From Streptomonospora wellingtoniae (GTDB taxonomy: Bacteria; Actinomycetota; Actinomycetes; Streptosporangiales; Streptosporangiaceae): a stretch of 64,000 bases of DNA. Positions 48,320-57,069 of this stretch are shown here, one piece after another. The notes under the pieces are model-generated. The model worked only from the letters and a program-made list of their open reading frames with translations. It did not search any database and was not told the DNA's origin. Each line of letters opens with the position of its first letter. Positions within the stretch are counted from its first letter, which is position 1. A program made the position numbers and the translations under genes. Location of the stretch: assembly GCF_031845375.1 (NCBI RefSeq), contig NZ_JAVREK010000008.1, positions 1 to 64,000 of the forward strand. The letters run 5' to 3'.

Positions 48320-49129
48320 GTGACGACGGTGGACGAGGCGGTTGGCGAGTTCGTCCGGGTGGAGCGCGACGGAGGCGATCCGGCGGTCGCCGTGATCCGG
48401 CTGGACCGGCCGAAGATGAACGCGATCGACGCCCGGGTGCTGCGGGAGTTGGGTGCGGCCGCGGCGCGCGTCAGCGCCGACGACGACGTGCGGGCGGTGG
48501 TCGTCTACGGCGGCGAGCGGGTCTTCGCCGCCGGTGCGGACGTCAAGGAGATGTCCGAGATGGGCTTCGCCGAGATGGCGGACCACTCGCGGGTGCTGCA
48601 GGACTCCCTGACCGCCGTTGCGCGCATCCCGAAGCCGGTGATCGCCGCGATCACCGGCTTCGCGCTCGGCGGCGGCTGCGAGCTGGCGCTGTGCGCCGAC
48701 TTCCGCGTTGCCGCCGAGGACGCCCGGCTGGGCCAGCCCGAGATCCGGCTCGGCGTGATCCCCGGAGCGGGCGGTACGCAGCGCCTCCCGCGGCTGATCG
48801 GGCCTGCCCGCGCCAAGGACCTCATCTTCACCGGGCGCCACGTCGCCGCCGAGGAGGCCCTGTCCATCGGCATGGTCGACGCGGTGGTGCCGGCGGCCGA
48901 CGTCTACGGCCACGCCGTCGCCATGGCCGCCAGCTACGCCGACGGCCCCGCGCTCGCGCTGCGCGCGGCCAAGCAGGCGGTCGACGGCGGGTCGGAGACC
49001 GATCTGGCCACCGGGCTGGAGATCGAGCGCATGCACTTCGCCGGCCTGTTCGCCACCGAGGACCAGAAGGCCGGGATGCGCAGCTTCATCGAGGAGGGGC
49101 CCGGCAAGGCGCGCTTCTCGGGCCGCTGA
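48320..49129 (+). CDS. Enoyl-CoA hydratase/isomerase
   Basis: Crotonase-fold enzyme of 269 residues, acting on 2-enoyl-CoA in beta-oxidation or related pathways. The oxyanion-hole segments are AGADVKEM and ALGGGCELALCADF. Both catalytic Glu residues of true hydratases appear present (GGCELAL and QPEIRLGVIPGAGGTQRL). Start GTG 48320 with GAAGGG upstream. etfBA lies 3.4 kb further on, consistent with fatty-acid oxidation, but there is no operon link. Confidence 0.94.
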   Translation: MTTVDEAVGEFVRVERDGGDPAVAVIRLDRPKMNAIDARVLRELGAAAARVSADDDVRAVVVYGGERVFAAGADVKEMSEMGFAEMADHSRVLQDSLTAVARIPKPVIAAITGFALGGGCELALCADFRVAAEDARLGQPEIRLGVIPGAGGTQRLPRLIGPARAKDLIFTGRHVAAEEALSIGMVDAVVPAADVYGHAVAMAASYADGPALALRAAKQAVDGGSETDLATGLEIERMHFAGLFATEDQKAGMRSFIEEGPGKARFSGR

Positions 49130-49289
49130 CCCGAGCCGGTTCGCGCGCGACTGAGCACGTCGGCCGCCGCGCTGTCCGCCGGTCGGGCGGGGCGGGGCGG
49201 CGAGGCGCCGCGCGGGACCGAAGACACGGCAGGGCGCGCGACGCGGGCGACGCACGCCGCGCGCGAACGCGGAGGGAGACGGATAGCCC

Positions 49290-49826
49290 ATGTGGGGACT
49301 GAAGACCGAACCGGCCCTGGAACGCGCCGACCTGACGGCGCCGGCGGTCGCCGCCCGGCTCGAAGCCTGGGCGCCGGCCGAGCGCGTGCTGGCGGCGCCG
49401 ATCGACCCGGACCTGGCCGACACCAACGAGTGCGCAGCCGCCTACGGTATCCCGCTGGAGGCGTCGGCCAACTGCGTGGTGATCGCCGCCAAGCGGGCGG
49501 GCCAGGTGCGCATGGCAGCGTGCATGGTGCTGGCTACCACGCGCGCCGACGTCAACGGCGCGGCCCGGCGCCACCTGGGCGCGCGCAAGGCCTCATTCGC
49601 GCCGCAGGGCGAGGTGGTCGCCGCGACCGGTATGGAGTACGGCGGCATCACCCCCGTGGGGCTGCCGGAAGGTTGGCCGATTCTGGTCGACCAGGCCGTG
49701 CTGGAGGCCGGCCACGTGGTCGTGGGCAGTGGGCTGCGGTCCTCCAAGCTCGTGCTTCCCGGCGCCGACCTCGCCGAGCTCCCCGGCGCCGAGGCGATCT
49801 CGGGCCTGGGTGTGCGCACCGATTGA
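49290..49826 (+). CDS. YbaK/EbsC-family aminoacyl-tRNA deacylase-like protein
   Basis: A 178-residue YbaK-fold protein, a family that hydrolyses mischarged aminoacyl-tRNA such as Cys-tRNA-Pro. Recognisable segments: ADTNECAAAYGIPLEASANCVVIAA, ARRHLGARKASFAP (active-site Lys region), TGMEYGGITPVGLP, VGSGLRSSKL. Start ATG 49290 with GGAGGGAGA upstream. Whether it edits tRNA here is inferred from the family. Confidence 0.9.
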   Translation: MWGLKTEPALERADLTAPAVAARLEAWAPAERVLAAPIDPDLADTNECAAAYGIPLEASANCVVIAAKRAGQVRMAACMVLATTRADVNGAARRHLGARKASFAPQGEVVAATGMEYGGITPVGLPEGWPILVDQAVLEAGHVVVGSGLRSSKLVLPGADLAELPGAEAISGLGVRTD

Positions 49827-50233
49827 CCGGGCCGCGCGGTCCCCTCGGGCCGTGGTGCCGCGCGCCGGCCACGCCGCCGCGGCGCGGACCCCGCGCTGCG
49901 GGCCGGAAGCGCCGTGCCGCGCCCCGTCGGGTGTCGCCGCGGGGCGGAACCACACCCCTGAAACGTGCGTCATACTCATGGGGTCGCTTGGAGGCGGGCC
50001 CGCACGTGGCCCGGTCGCCGCCGAGGCCTTTCCGCGACCTGGCGGCCCGGCTGGTCTACCTCGGGGAACCGCCCGCGGACCGGTCCGTTCCGCCGCGGCG
50101 CCGAAGGACGTGGTCGCTGCAGCGAGAGCGGTAGCGGACCGGCCGTCGGCCGCAGTTTGCGGCCTCTGGCCCTGCCATCTCCAGCGGATAGGCTAGAAGT
50201 CGTGGTGTGCCAGGTTGAGGGGATGAATTCGTA
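49827..50233. other. 407-bp spacer upstream of Ser/Thr kinase
   Basis: Mostly very G+C-rich with no convincing gene up to ~50180. A -10-like TAGGCT (50189-50194) and a ten-codon leader ORF (50202-50234) lie at the 3' end. Confidence 0.55.
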
Positions 50234-50234
50234 A
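50202..50234 (+). CDS. Possible leaderless upstream ORF of the kinase gene
   Basis: GTG 50202 lies seven bases after TAGGCT and opens VVCQVEGMNS, then TAA (50232-50234). The stop overlaps the kinase ATG as TAATG. The GAGGGG that would serve the kinase lies within it. This layout would couple kinase translation to the leader peptide. Confidence 0.4.
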   Translation: MVCQVEGMNS

Positions 50235-52285
50235 TGGCAATGTCGGCAGGTTTCCCCGAGGGCGAGGAGCTGCCGGAACGCGTCGGCCCTTACCGGATCC
50301 GCCGCCGGATCGGCCAGGGCGGCATGGGCGTCGTGTACCAAGCCATCGACCCCCGCGAGGACCGGCTCGTCGCGATCAAGGTGCTGCGCTCGGAGGTCGC
50401 CGGCGACCACATCGCCCGCGCCCGCCTCGCACGCGAGGTGGCCACCATGCGGCGGGTGCACAGCGCCAACGTCGCCGAGGTCATCGACGCCGACACCGAC
50501 GCCGAGCTTCCCTGGGTCGTCACCGAGTACATCCCGGGCCCCACGCTCGACTCCACGGTCACCGACCACGGCCCGCTTCGCGGCAGGGCGCTGAGCCGCT
50601 TCGTGACGGGCCTGGCGCGCGCGATCGGCGACATCCACGCGGCCGACGTCATCCACCGCGACCTCAAGCCCGGCAATGTCATCATCTCCAACGGCGAGCC
50701 GATCGTCATCGACTTCGGCATCGCCCACGCGGTCGACGGCGCCAAGCTCACCCAGACCGGCACCTTCGTCGGTACACCCAGCTACCTCTCGCCGGAGGTC
50801 ATCGAGGGCACCGACCTCGGCCCGGCCACCGACATCCACGCCTGGGGCGCCACGGTGGCATTCGCCTCGACCGGTACGGCGCCGTACGGCTCCGGCTCCT
50901 TCGAGGTCATCTTCTTCCGCATCCTCAACGGCGAGATCTCCCTCGACGGGATGCCCTCCCAACTGCAGCCGCTGGTGCAGGCCGCGGTCTCGCGCGACAT
51001 GTCCGCGCGCCCCACGGCCGCCGGCATCGTCGCCCAGGCCGGCCGGCTCAACCTCGACCTCCCCCTGAGCGAGGACGTCGCCAGCTACATGAGCAGCGGG
51101 ATGACCGGCAAGCACACGGTGCAGGCCTCCACCCACGAACCCTCCGCGGACCGCGGTGGCCGGCCCGACGGCGGCGACTGGGGCGCCGCAGCGGCCGCCG
51201 GTGCCGGAGCGGGCGCCGCCGCGGCGGGTGCGCCCGCCGCGGGCGGCTGGACCTCAGCGCCCGAGTCCGGTGCGGCCGGGAGCACGATGGGCGCGGGCGC
51301 CGACCAGACGCGCGTCGGCGGTGCGGACCAGACGCGTGTCGGCGGGGCCGACCAGACATACGCCGCCGGTGCGGGCGGTGCGGATCAGACGCGTGTCGGC
51401 GGCGACCCCGACGACGCCCGCTCGCCGCAGCAGACCGGCAGGCTCGGCACCTACGAGGCCGACGACTCCGCGGCGGCGGGCCCGAGCACCCAGTACTTCA
51501 ACTCGACGCTGCGTCCCGAGGACTTCCGCGACATCCTCACGCCGGTGGACGAGCGCCCTGTTGCGCGCCGCTCCGACCGCGGCGAGACCGAGGAGCGCGG
51601 AGGGTACTTCGACCGGTTCCGCCGCTCGGGCGGCGACCGGCTCGGCGACTACATCGACACCTCCGACGAGGACGACAGCGAGAGCGGCTACGACCGCGGG
51701 CACGGCGACCGCCCGCTGCCGTGGCTGCTGCTCATCCCCGCGCTGGCGTTCCTGGCCGGCCTCTGCCTGACCGTGCCGGTGCTGGGCCTGATCGTGGGGC
51801 TGCTCACAGCGAGCGTCCTCGGCGCGCTGGACACGGTCAAGAGCGAGCACGCGCGGCGGCTGCAGACCCGCGGCCCGCGCAACTCCGACAATGCCGTCAT
51901 CGTGCTGAGCATGCCCTGGGCACTGCTGCGCACGCTCGGCCGCAACCTGCTCTACGGGCTGGGCTACCTCCTCGCCGGAATCGTGGTCGGCATCGTCATC
52001 ACGCTGCTGACCAGCGACGGCACCAACACGCCGAACTTCGTGGGCTCCTACGCGTTCGCCCTCGTCGTGGTGCTCAGCTTCCTGGGGCCCAACGGCCGCG
52101 GCGCCGTGCACCAGGCGCGCTCGGCCATCGACTCCGTCACCGTCCGCAGCCCCTACGTCTACTGGGGCGTGATCGTGGTATCGGTGCTGCTCGCGATGCT
52201 GGTGTGCTCCTACGGCATCGGCGCGGCGCCGTCGTGGTGGCTGATGGGCAACGGGCCCTCGGGCTGGGCGCTCTTCGGCGGCTGA
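50234..52285 (+). CDS. Membrane-anchored Ser/Thr protein kinase (PknB-type)
   Basis: A 683-residue Hanks-type kinase. The kinase domain (~18-275) has the Gly-rich loop GQGGMG, ATP-binding Lys49, catalytic HRDLKPGN (H141-D143), DFG and the APE-like SPE. The linker holds four ADQT-type octapeptides (residues 356-390) and many Ser/Thr. Four or five hydrophobic helices (~500-670) end the protein, so the kinase domain faces the cytoplasm with no large extracellular sensor. Start ATG 50234; a second ATG is two codons later. Substrates unknown. Confidence 0.94.
   Translation: MAMSAGFPEGEELPERVGPYRIRRRIGQGGMGVVYQAIDPREDRLVAIKVLRSEVAGDHIARARLAREVATMRRVHSANVAEVIDADTDAELPWVVTEYIPGPTLDSTVTDHGPLRGRALSRFVTGLARAIGDIHAADVIHRDLKPGNVIISNGEPIVIDFGIAHAVDGAKLTQTGTFVGTPSYLSPEVIEGTDLGPATDIHAWGATVAFASTGTAPYGSGSFEVIFFRILNGEISLDGMPSQLQPLVQAAVSRDMSARPTAAGIVAQAGRLNLDLPLSEDVASYMSSGMTGKHTVQASTHEPSADRGGRPDGGDWGAAAAAGAGAGAAAAGAPAAGGWTSAPESGAAGSTMGAGADQTRVGGADQTRVGGADQTYAAGAGGADQTRVGGDPDDARSPQQTGRLGTYEADDSAAAGPSTQYFNSTLRPEDFRDILTPVDERPVARRSDRGETEERGGYFDRFRRSGGDRLGDYIDTSDEDDSESGYDRGHGDRPLPWLLLIPALAFLAGLCLTVPVLGLIVGLLTASVLGALDTVKSEHARRLQTRGPRNSDNAVIVLSMPWALLRTLGRNLLYGLGYLLAGIVVGIVITLLTSDGTNTPNFVGSYAFALVVVLSFLGPNGRGAVHQARSAIDSVTVRSPYVYWGVIVVSVLLAMLVCSYGIGAAPSWWLMGNGPSGWALFGG
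51299..51403 (+). repeat. Octapeptide-coding repeats in the kinase linker
   Basis: 24-bp units at 51299, 51323 and 51380 encode ADQTRVGG exactly. The unit at 51347 is a variant (ADQTYAAG). Each carries a Thr in the same context and could be an autophosphorylation or FHA-binding site. Confidence 0.85.
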
Positions 52286-52303
52286 CCGCCGACGCCCGCC
52301 CGC

Positions 52304-52340
52304 GTGCGTCGAAGCGGCCGAGGCGACCGCTTCGGCGCAC
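52304..52340 (+). terminator. Hairpin terminator after kinase gene
   Basis: 14-bp stem with one mismatch (52304-52317 with 52327-52340) and a 9-base loop, 19 bp after the stop codon. Confidence 0.75.
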
Positions 52341-52381
52341 CCTGCCCGGCCTGCCCGGCGGGGGTGCGTTCGCACCCGGGG

Positions 52382-52401
52382 CTACTAGCCAGTAACATCG
52401 G
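52382..52401 (+). promoter_or_regulatory. Promoter/operator element ACTAGCCAGTAACAT upstream of etfB
   Basis: The palindrome TACT-AGCC-AGTA (52383-52394) overlaps a -10-like TAACAT (52393-52398), about 160 bp before etfB. It closely resembles the element upstream of the GT4 gene (10551-10570), in the same orientation to its gene. Confidence 0.5.
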
Positions 52402-52560
52402 GATGGTAGTGCGGAAACCGCAGGCGGGAGGCGTGACGGGAACGCCCCCGCCACCCGATGGCAACAGTGCATCTGGCACCGTAAGGGGCCACGGGCGCGC
52501 CAGCGCCCGCGCCGTCCGAGTGGGCGACGCATGGGAGTGCAGGGAGGTCGGCCACCGGCC

Positions 52561-53340
52561 ATGAATATTGTCGTATTGGTCAAGCAGGTCCCGGACACGG
52601 CGACCGAGCGCAAACTCTCGTCCGACGACAACACGCTGGACCGCGCGGCGTCGGACGGCGTCATCAACGAACTCGACGAGTACGCCATCGAAGAGGCGCT
52701 GCTCCTCAAGGAGAAGCACGGCGGCGAGGTCACCGTCCTGACGATGGGACCCGACCAGGCCGCCGACTCCATCCGCAAGGCGCTGTCCATGGGCGCCGAC
52801 AAGGCCGTCCACCTCGTGGACGACGCGCTGCACGGCTCCGACGCGCTGCAGACGGCCTACGCGCTGTCCAAGGCGCTGGGCACCGTCGAGTTCGACCTCG
52901 TGGTGCTCGGTTCGGAGTCCACCGACGCCCGCACCGGCGTGGTCGGCGCGGCTCTGGCCGAGTACCTGGGCCTGCCGCAGCTCACCCTCGCCGGCAAGGT
53001 CGACGTCGACGGCTCGGCCGTCCGCATCCAGCGCGCCACCGACTACGGCTACGACGTCGTCGAGGCGCAGCTGCCCGCGGTCGTCTCCGTGATCGAGAAG
53101 ATCAACGAGCCGCGGTACCCCTCGTTCAAGCTGATCATGCAGGCGAAGAAGAAGCCGGTGGAGAAGCTCTCGACCGCCGACGCCGGCATCGACGCCGGGC
53201 AGGTCGGCGTGGCCGACGCCGGTACCGAGACCACCGACTTCGCGCCGGCTCCGCCCCGGGCGGCCGGCACCGTCGTCAAGGACGAGGGCGACGGCGGAGC
53301 CAAGGCCGCGGAGTTCCTCGCCGAGAAGAAGTTCGTATAG
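52561..53340 (+). CDS. etfB: Electron transfer flavoprotein beta subunit
   Basis: AMP-binding small subunit of ETF, which takes electrons from acyl-CoA dehydrogenases; 259 residues. Opens MNIVVLVKQVPDTATERKLS and contains the ETF-beta signature region VEAQLPAVVSVIEKINEPRYPS. Start ATG 52561 fits the family N-terminus; ATG 52531 would add ten residues. Followed by etfA after 30 bp. Confidence 0.97.
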   Translation: MNIVVLVKQVPDTATERKLSSDDNTLDRAASDGVINELDEYAIEEALLLKEKHGGEVTVLTMGPDQAADSIRKALSMGADKAVHLVDDALHGSDALQTAYALSKALGTVEFDLVVLGSESTDARTGVVGAALAEYLGLPQLTLAGKVDVDGSAVRIQRATDYGYDVVEAQLPAVVSVIEKINEPRYPSFKLIMQAKKKPVEKLSTADAGIDAGQVGVADAGTETTDFAPAPPRAAGTVVKDEGDGGAKAAEFLAEKKFV

Positions 53341-53370
53341 GTCCGGCGGAGACGAAGGAAGGATTGACAG

Positions 53371-54315
53371 ATGGCTGAGGTCCTCGTCCTCGTCGACCAC
53401 GTCGACGGAGAGGTCAAGAAGGTCACCACCGAGCTGCTGACCGCAGCCCGCCGCATCGGGGAGCCCGCGGCCGTGTGGGTCGGCGACGGCGCCGAGTCCG
53501 GCAAGGCGAAGCTGGCCGAGTTCGGCGCGGAGAAGGTCTACACGGCTTCGGCCGAGTTGAACGACTACGTCGTCGCGCCCAAGGCCGAGCTGCTGGCGAT
53601 GCTGGCCGGCGAGAAGTCGGCCGCGGCCGTGCTCGTCTCGGCCACCCCCGAGAACAAGGAGGTCGCCGGTCGGACGGCCGTCAAGCTCGGTTCGGGCGTG
53701 CTGACCGACGTCGTCGACATCACCGGCGAACTGGTCGCCGAGCACAGCGTCTTCGGTGGCGCGACCATCACCCACGCCCGCGTGCGCTCGGGCGTGCCGG
53801 TCGTGGCGGTGCGCCCCAACTCGGTTCCGGCCGAGCCCGCCGCGGGCGCCGCCGAGCTGGAGGAGGCCGGGGTGGAGGTGTCCGAGGCGGCCACCGGCGC
53901 CAAGGTCGTCGAGCGCGTCGTGCAGGAGAAGGGGGCGCGCCCCGAACTGACCGAGGCGGCCATCGTCGTCTCCGGCGGGCGCGGCGTCGGTTCGGACGAC
54001 TTCTCGGTCGTCGAGGCGCTGGCCGACTCGCTGGGTGCGGCTGTGGGCGCCTCCCGCGCGGCGGTCGACTCCGGCTGGTACCCCAACCAGTTCCAGGTGG
54101 GCCAGACCGGCAAGACGGTCAGCCCCAACCTCTACGTCGCCCTCGGGATCTCCGGCGCGATCCAGCACCGCGCCGGCATGCAGACCTCGAAGAACATCGT
54201 CGCGGTCAACAAGGACCCCGAGGCGCCGATCTTCGAGCTGGCGGACTTCGGTGTGGTCGGCGACCTGCACAGTGTGGCGCCGCAGCTCACCGAGGAGATC
54301 GAGAAGCGCAAGTAG
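53371..54315 (+). CDS. etfA: Electron transfer flavoprotein alpha subunit
   Basis: FAD-binding large subunit, 314 residues. The C-terminal FAD domain has SGGRGVGSDDF, the VDSGWYPNQFQVGQTGKTVSP region and ISGAIQHRAGM, all ETF-alpha hallmarks. Start ATG 53371 with GAAGGAAGG upstream. Co-transcribed with etfB. No ETF-quinone oxidoreductase is adjacent. Confidence 0.97.
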   Translation: MAEVLVLVDHVDGEVKKVTTELLTAARRIGEPAAVWVGDGAESGKAKLAEFGAEKVYTASAELNDYVVAPKAELLAMLAGEKSAAAVLVSATPENKEVAGRTAVKLGSGVLTDVVDITGELVAEHSVFGGATITHARVRSGVPVVAVRPNSVPAEPAAGAAELEEAGVEVSEAATGAKVVERVVQEKGARPELTEAAIVVSGGRGVGSDDFSVVEALADSLGAAVGASRAAVDSGWYPNQFQVGQTGKTVSPNLYVALGISGAIQHRAGMQTSKNIVAVNKDPEAPIFELADFGVVGDLHSVAPQLTEEIEKRK

Positions 54316-54376
54316 GAGCCGGTCCGGCGGGACGGGAGCGCGCGGTCCGGGCACGGCCGGGGCCGCGCGCCCGCGC

Positions 54377-54400
54377 GCGGCCCGCCCCGGGGCGGGCCGC
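54377..54400 (+). terminator. Perfect 24-bp palindrome after etfA
   Basis: GCGGCCCGCCCC followed directly by its reverse complement, in the gap before the cysteine desulfurase gene. Likely terminator; it may cruciform because there is no loop. Confidence 0.6.
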
Positions 54401-54425
54401 GGGACGGCGGGCGAGTGCACCGCCG

Positions 54426-54443
54426 TATCCTGGAAGCGCCATG
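54426..54443 (+). promoter_or_regulatory. -10 box and start region of cysteine desulfurase gene
   Basis: TATCCT (54426-54431), then GGAAGCGCC and ATG 54441. It is almost the same as the mnmA start region (TAGTCTGGAAGGCGCT-ATG). Confidence 0.6.
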
Positions 54444-55616
54444 GTGTACCTGGATCACGCCGCCACGACCGCCGTCCGGCCCGAAGCCGTCGCGGACATG
54501 AACGAGGAGTTCGGCCTCCTCGGGAACCCGTCCTCCCTGCACGGCGCCGGCCGCCGGGCCCGGCGCGCCGTCGAGGAGGCGCGCGAGAGCGTCGCCGACT
54601 CGCTCGGCTGCACCCCCAACGAGGTCGTCTTCACCGGCGGCGGCACCGAGGCCGACAACCTCGCCCTCAAAGGGCTGTTCTGGGCGCGCAACCGGGCCGA
54701 CCCCGCCCGTCGGCGCATCCTCGTCGGCGCGGTCGAGCACCACGCCGTGCTCGACCCCGTGCACTGGCTGGCCGGGCAGCAGGGCGCGGTCTGCGAGGAG
54801 CTGCCCGTCGACTCCTTCGGCCGGGTCTCGCCCGAAGGGCTCCGCGCCGCCATCGCCCGCAACCCCGGCGACGTCGCCGTCGTCTCGGTCATGTGGGCCA
54901 ACAACGAGGTCGGCACCGTGCAGCCGGTGCACGAGCTCGCGGCCGCCGCTCGCGAGCACGGCATCCCCTTCCACACCGACGCCGTGCAGGCGGTGGGGGC
55001 CGAACCCGTCGACTTCGCCGGCAGCGGCGTCTCGGCGCTGACCGTCACCGGGCACAAGCTCGGCGGCCCCACCGGCGCCGGAGCGCTGCTATTGGCCCGC
55101 GGCACAGATCCGGTGCCCGTGCTGCACGGCGGCGGCCAGGAGCGCGAGGTCCGCTCGGGCACGCTGATGACCCCGCTGCTGCGCGGGTTCGCCACCGCAC
55201 TGCGCCTGGCCGTGGACGAGCGCGAAGAGCATGCGCGCGACCTCGCGCGGCTGCGCGACGACCTGGTCGCGGCCGTGCGCGAGCAGGTGCCCGACGCCCA
55301 GCTGAACGGTCACCCCGAGCTGCGTCTGCCCGGCAACGCCCACCTGTCCTTCCCCGGTTGCGAGGGCGACGCCCTGCTGATGCTGCTCGACGCCCGCGGC
55401 ATCGAGTGCTCGACCGGCTCCGCCTGCTCCGCGGGCGTGGCCCAGGCCAGCCACGTGCTGCTGGCCATGGGCGCCGACCCCGAGACCGCACGCAGCTCTC
55501 TGCGGTTCTCGCTGGGGCGGGGCTCGACCCGTGCCGACGTCGACGCCCTGAGCGAGGCCATCGGGCCCGCCGTCGAGCGTGCCCGGGCCGCCCGGCGCAA
55601 GCGCCGCGCGGCCTGA
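54441..55616 (+). CDS. Cysteine desulfurase (IscS/NifS family)
   Basis: PLP enzyme of 391 residues that takes sulfur from cysteine as a persulfide. Opens MVYLDHAATTAVRPEAV. PLP contacts: GGTEADNLAL, His in VEHHAVL, Lys206 in TGHKLGG. The catalytic Cys329 is in CSTGSACSAG on the mobile loop. It is the likely sulfur donor for MnmA, 1.5 kb downstream. Convergent with the unrecognised gene at 55749, with repeat copy 3 between. Confidence 0.95.
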   Translation: MVYLDHAATTAVRPEAVADMNEEFGLLGNPSSLHGAGRRARRAVEEARESVADSLGCTPNEVVFTGGGTEADNLALKGLFWARNRADPARRRILVGAVEHHAVLDPVHWLAGQQGAVCEELPVDSFGRVSPEGLRAAIARNPGDVAVVSVMWANNEVGTVQPVHELAAAAREHGIPFHTDAVQAVGAEPVDFAGSGVSALTVTGHKLGGPTGAGALLLARGTDPVPVLHGGGQEREVRSGTLMTPLLRGFATALRLAVDEREEHARDLARLRDDLVAAVREQVPDAQLNGHPELRLPGNAHLSFPGCEGDALLMLLDARGIECSTGSACSAGVAQASHVLLAMGADPETARSSLRFSLGRGSTRADVDALSEAIGPAVERARAARRKRRAA

Positions 55617-55663
55617 AGCGCCGTCGCGCCACCGGGTGATCGCCGCACCCCAGGGGCCGCACC

Positions 55664-55728
55664 CCGTCGATCTTGTAGCCATCGTGAAGGAAAGCGATTT
55701 CCGTTTGCGATGGCTACAAGATCGACGG
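55664..55728. repeat. Dispersed palindromic repeat, copy 3
   Basis: Perfect 21-bp arms (55664-55684 and 55708-55728), identical to copy 1. The 23-base centre differs from copy 1 at one base (GGAAAGC for GGAAAAC). It lies between convergent genes. Confidence 0.92.
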
Positions 55729-55748
55729 TGAGGTGGCGCCCGCGGGCG

Positions 55749-56939
55749 TCAGCCGCCCAGCTGGCGGCGGATCGGGCGCATCAGCTGGTCGATGGTCTGC
55801 CACTCCGGGTCGAGTCGGCTCTGCAGAGTCGGCTGGCCCTCGCTCCACATGCGCACCGCGGCCTCGAAGTCGTTCAGCACGCCGGAGTCGGGGTCGAGGT
55901 AGAAGTAGAACTGGCGCTGCCCGCTCGAGGTCTGCTGCGCCAGCAGCGCGCCGTTGTCGCCCAGCAGAGTGCGCAGGCCCTCGGCGAACTCCGCCAGCGC
56001 GGTCGCGGAGGGCTCGGCCGGCAGCCGGTCGCTGTCGCTGTTGGTGTAGGCAAGCGCGACGTGTACGTAGAGGGTCAGCGCCGGGAAGTCGCGGCGGTGC
56101 AGCGGGTGGCGCACCGCGATCTCGATGATGCCGCGCAGCGGCACCCGCCCCTGCAGGGTCACCCAGCCGCCGCTGCCCATGGTGTTCGCCAGCTGCTCGA
56201 CCACCGACGGCATGGACGCCGGCGGCAGCGGGTCCAGCGGCTTCTCCACCAGCGGCTCGACCTTGGAGATCCAGCGCACGTAGTCGTCCTCGCCCAGTGC
56301 GAGTATCACCACGCGCTCGCTGACACCGCCGCGCAGGTCGTCGGCCAGGAACATGAAGTCGGGATGGTAGACGCCGATCTCCATCCTGCTGCTCTGCTGG
56401 TCCACGCGCATGGCGACGGTGCAGTGGGCCAGGTCCAGCTCGTGGCCCTCCCAGCCGAGGGTCTTGCCCAGCCGGTCGTGGTCGCGCGGGAACGCGGGGA
56501 AGAACCGCCAGCCCGGCTCCTGCGGCGCCGCCCGCGCCCAGCGCTCGGTGAGCACCCGCGCCTGGTCGTCGGATCCGGCGCTGAGCGTCAGGGCGAAGTC
56601 CCCGGCGTTTTCCAGCGAGGCCAGCGGGTCGTCGAGGGCCGCAAGGCGCTCCAGCAGCCGCCCGGGGTCGCTGTCCTCGTCGATGTCGAGGTCGCCCGTG
56701 TCGCCCGGCCCGCCGCCGGACGCCTGCGGCGCCGCGCCGACCCGCCACGTCACGTCGGGATGGATGCGCCGGACCGCCTCGTTCAGCCGGGCGGCGACGT
56801 CCTCGGGCAGCCGGGTGCCGCTCTCGGCCAGGGCCGCCAGGTGAGCCCGGAACTCGGGCCACTGGCGCCAGAACGCATCGACGGCGACGGCGGAGTCGGA
56901 CTGCGTTGAACGGCGGCGACGGAACAGAGCCATGGTCAT
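55749..56939 (-). CDS. Conserved protein of unknown function
   Basis: A 396-residue soluble, acidic protein that I do not firmly recognise; it has a DUF695-like flavour. It opens MTMALFRRRRSTQSDS and has no signal peptide or transmembrane helix. Alternating strands and helices are seen, such as WVTLQGRVPLRGIIEIAV and RQFYFYLDPDSGVLNDFEAA. Start ATG 56939 or 56933; neither has a clear ribosome-binding site. It sits between the cysteine desulfurase and mnmA genes on the opposite strand and is divergent from mnmA, which may only be positional. Confidence 0.75.
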   Translation of the reverse strand: MTMALFRRRRSTQSDSAVAVDAFWRQWPEFRAHLAALAESGTRLPEDVAARLNEAVRRIHPDVTWRVGAAPQASGGGPGDTGDLDIDEDSDPGRLLERLAALDDPLASLENAGDFALTLSAGSDDQARVLTERWARAAPQEPGWRFFPAFPRDHDRLGKTLGWEGHELDLAHCTVAMRVDQQSSRMEIGVYHPDFMFLADDLRGGVSERVVILALGEDDYVRWISKVEPLVEKPLDPLPPASMPSVVEQLANTMGSGGWVTLQGRVPLRGIIEIAVRHPLHRRDFPALTLYVHVALAYTNSDSDRLPAEPSATALAEFAEGLRTLLGDNGALLAQQTSSGQRQFYFYLDPDSGVLNDFEAAVRMWSEGQPTLQSRLDPEWQTIDQLMRPIRRQLGG

Positions 56940-57050
56940 GATTTTTGCAGAGCCGGGAGACCGCCGTGCCACACCGCGGGCACGGCGCTCGGTCCAAGGG
57001 GTGCAGGCGGAGTATGCGAAACCCGGTCGAGAGGGGGCCGCGCGTGCGCA

Positions 57051-57069
57051 TAGTCTGGAAGGCGCTATG
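57051..57069 (+). promoter_or_regulatory. -10 box and start region of mnmA
   Basis: TAGTCT (57051-57056), then GGAAGGCGCT and ATG 57067. GGAAGG can serve as ribosome-binding site. Matches the cysteine desulfurase start region except for a few bases. Confidence 0.6.
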
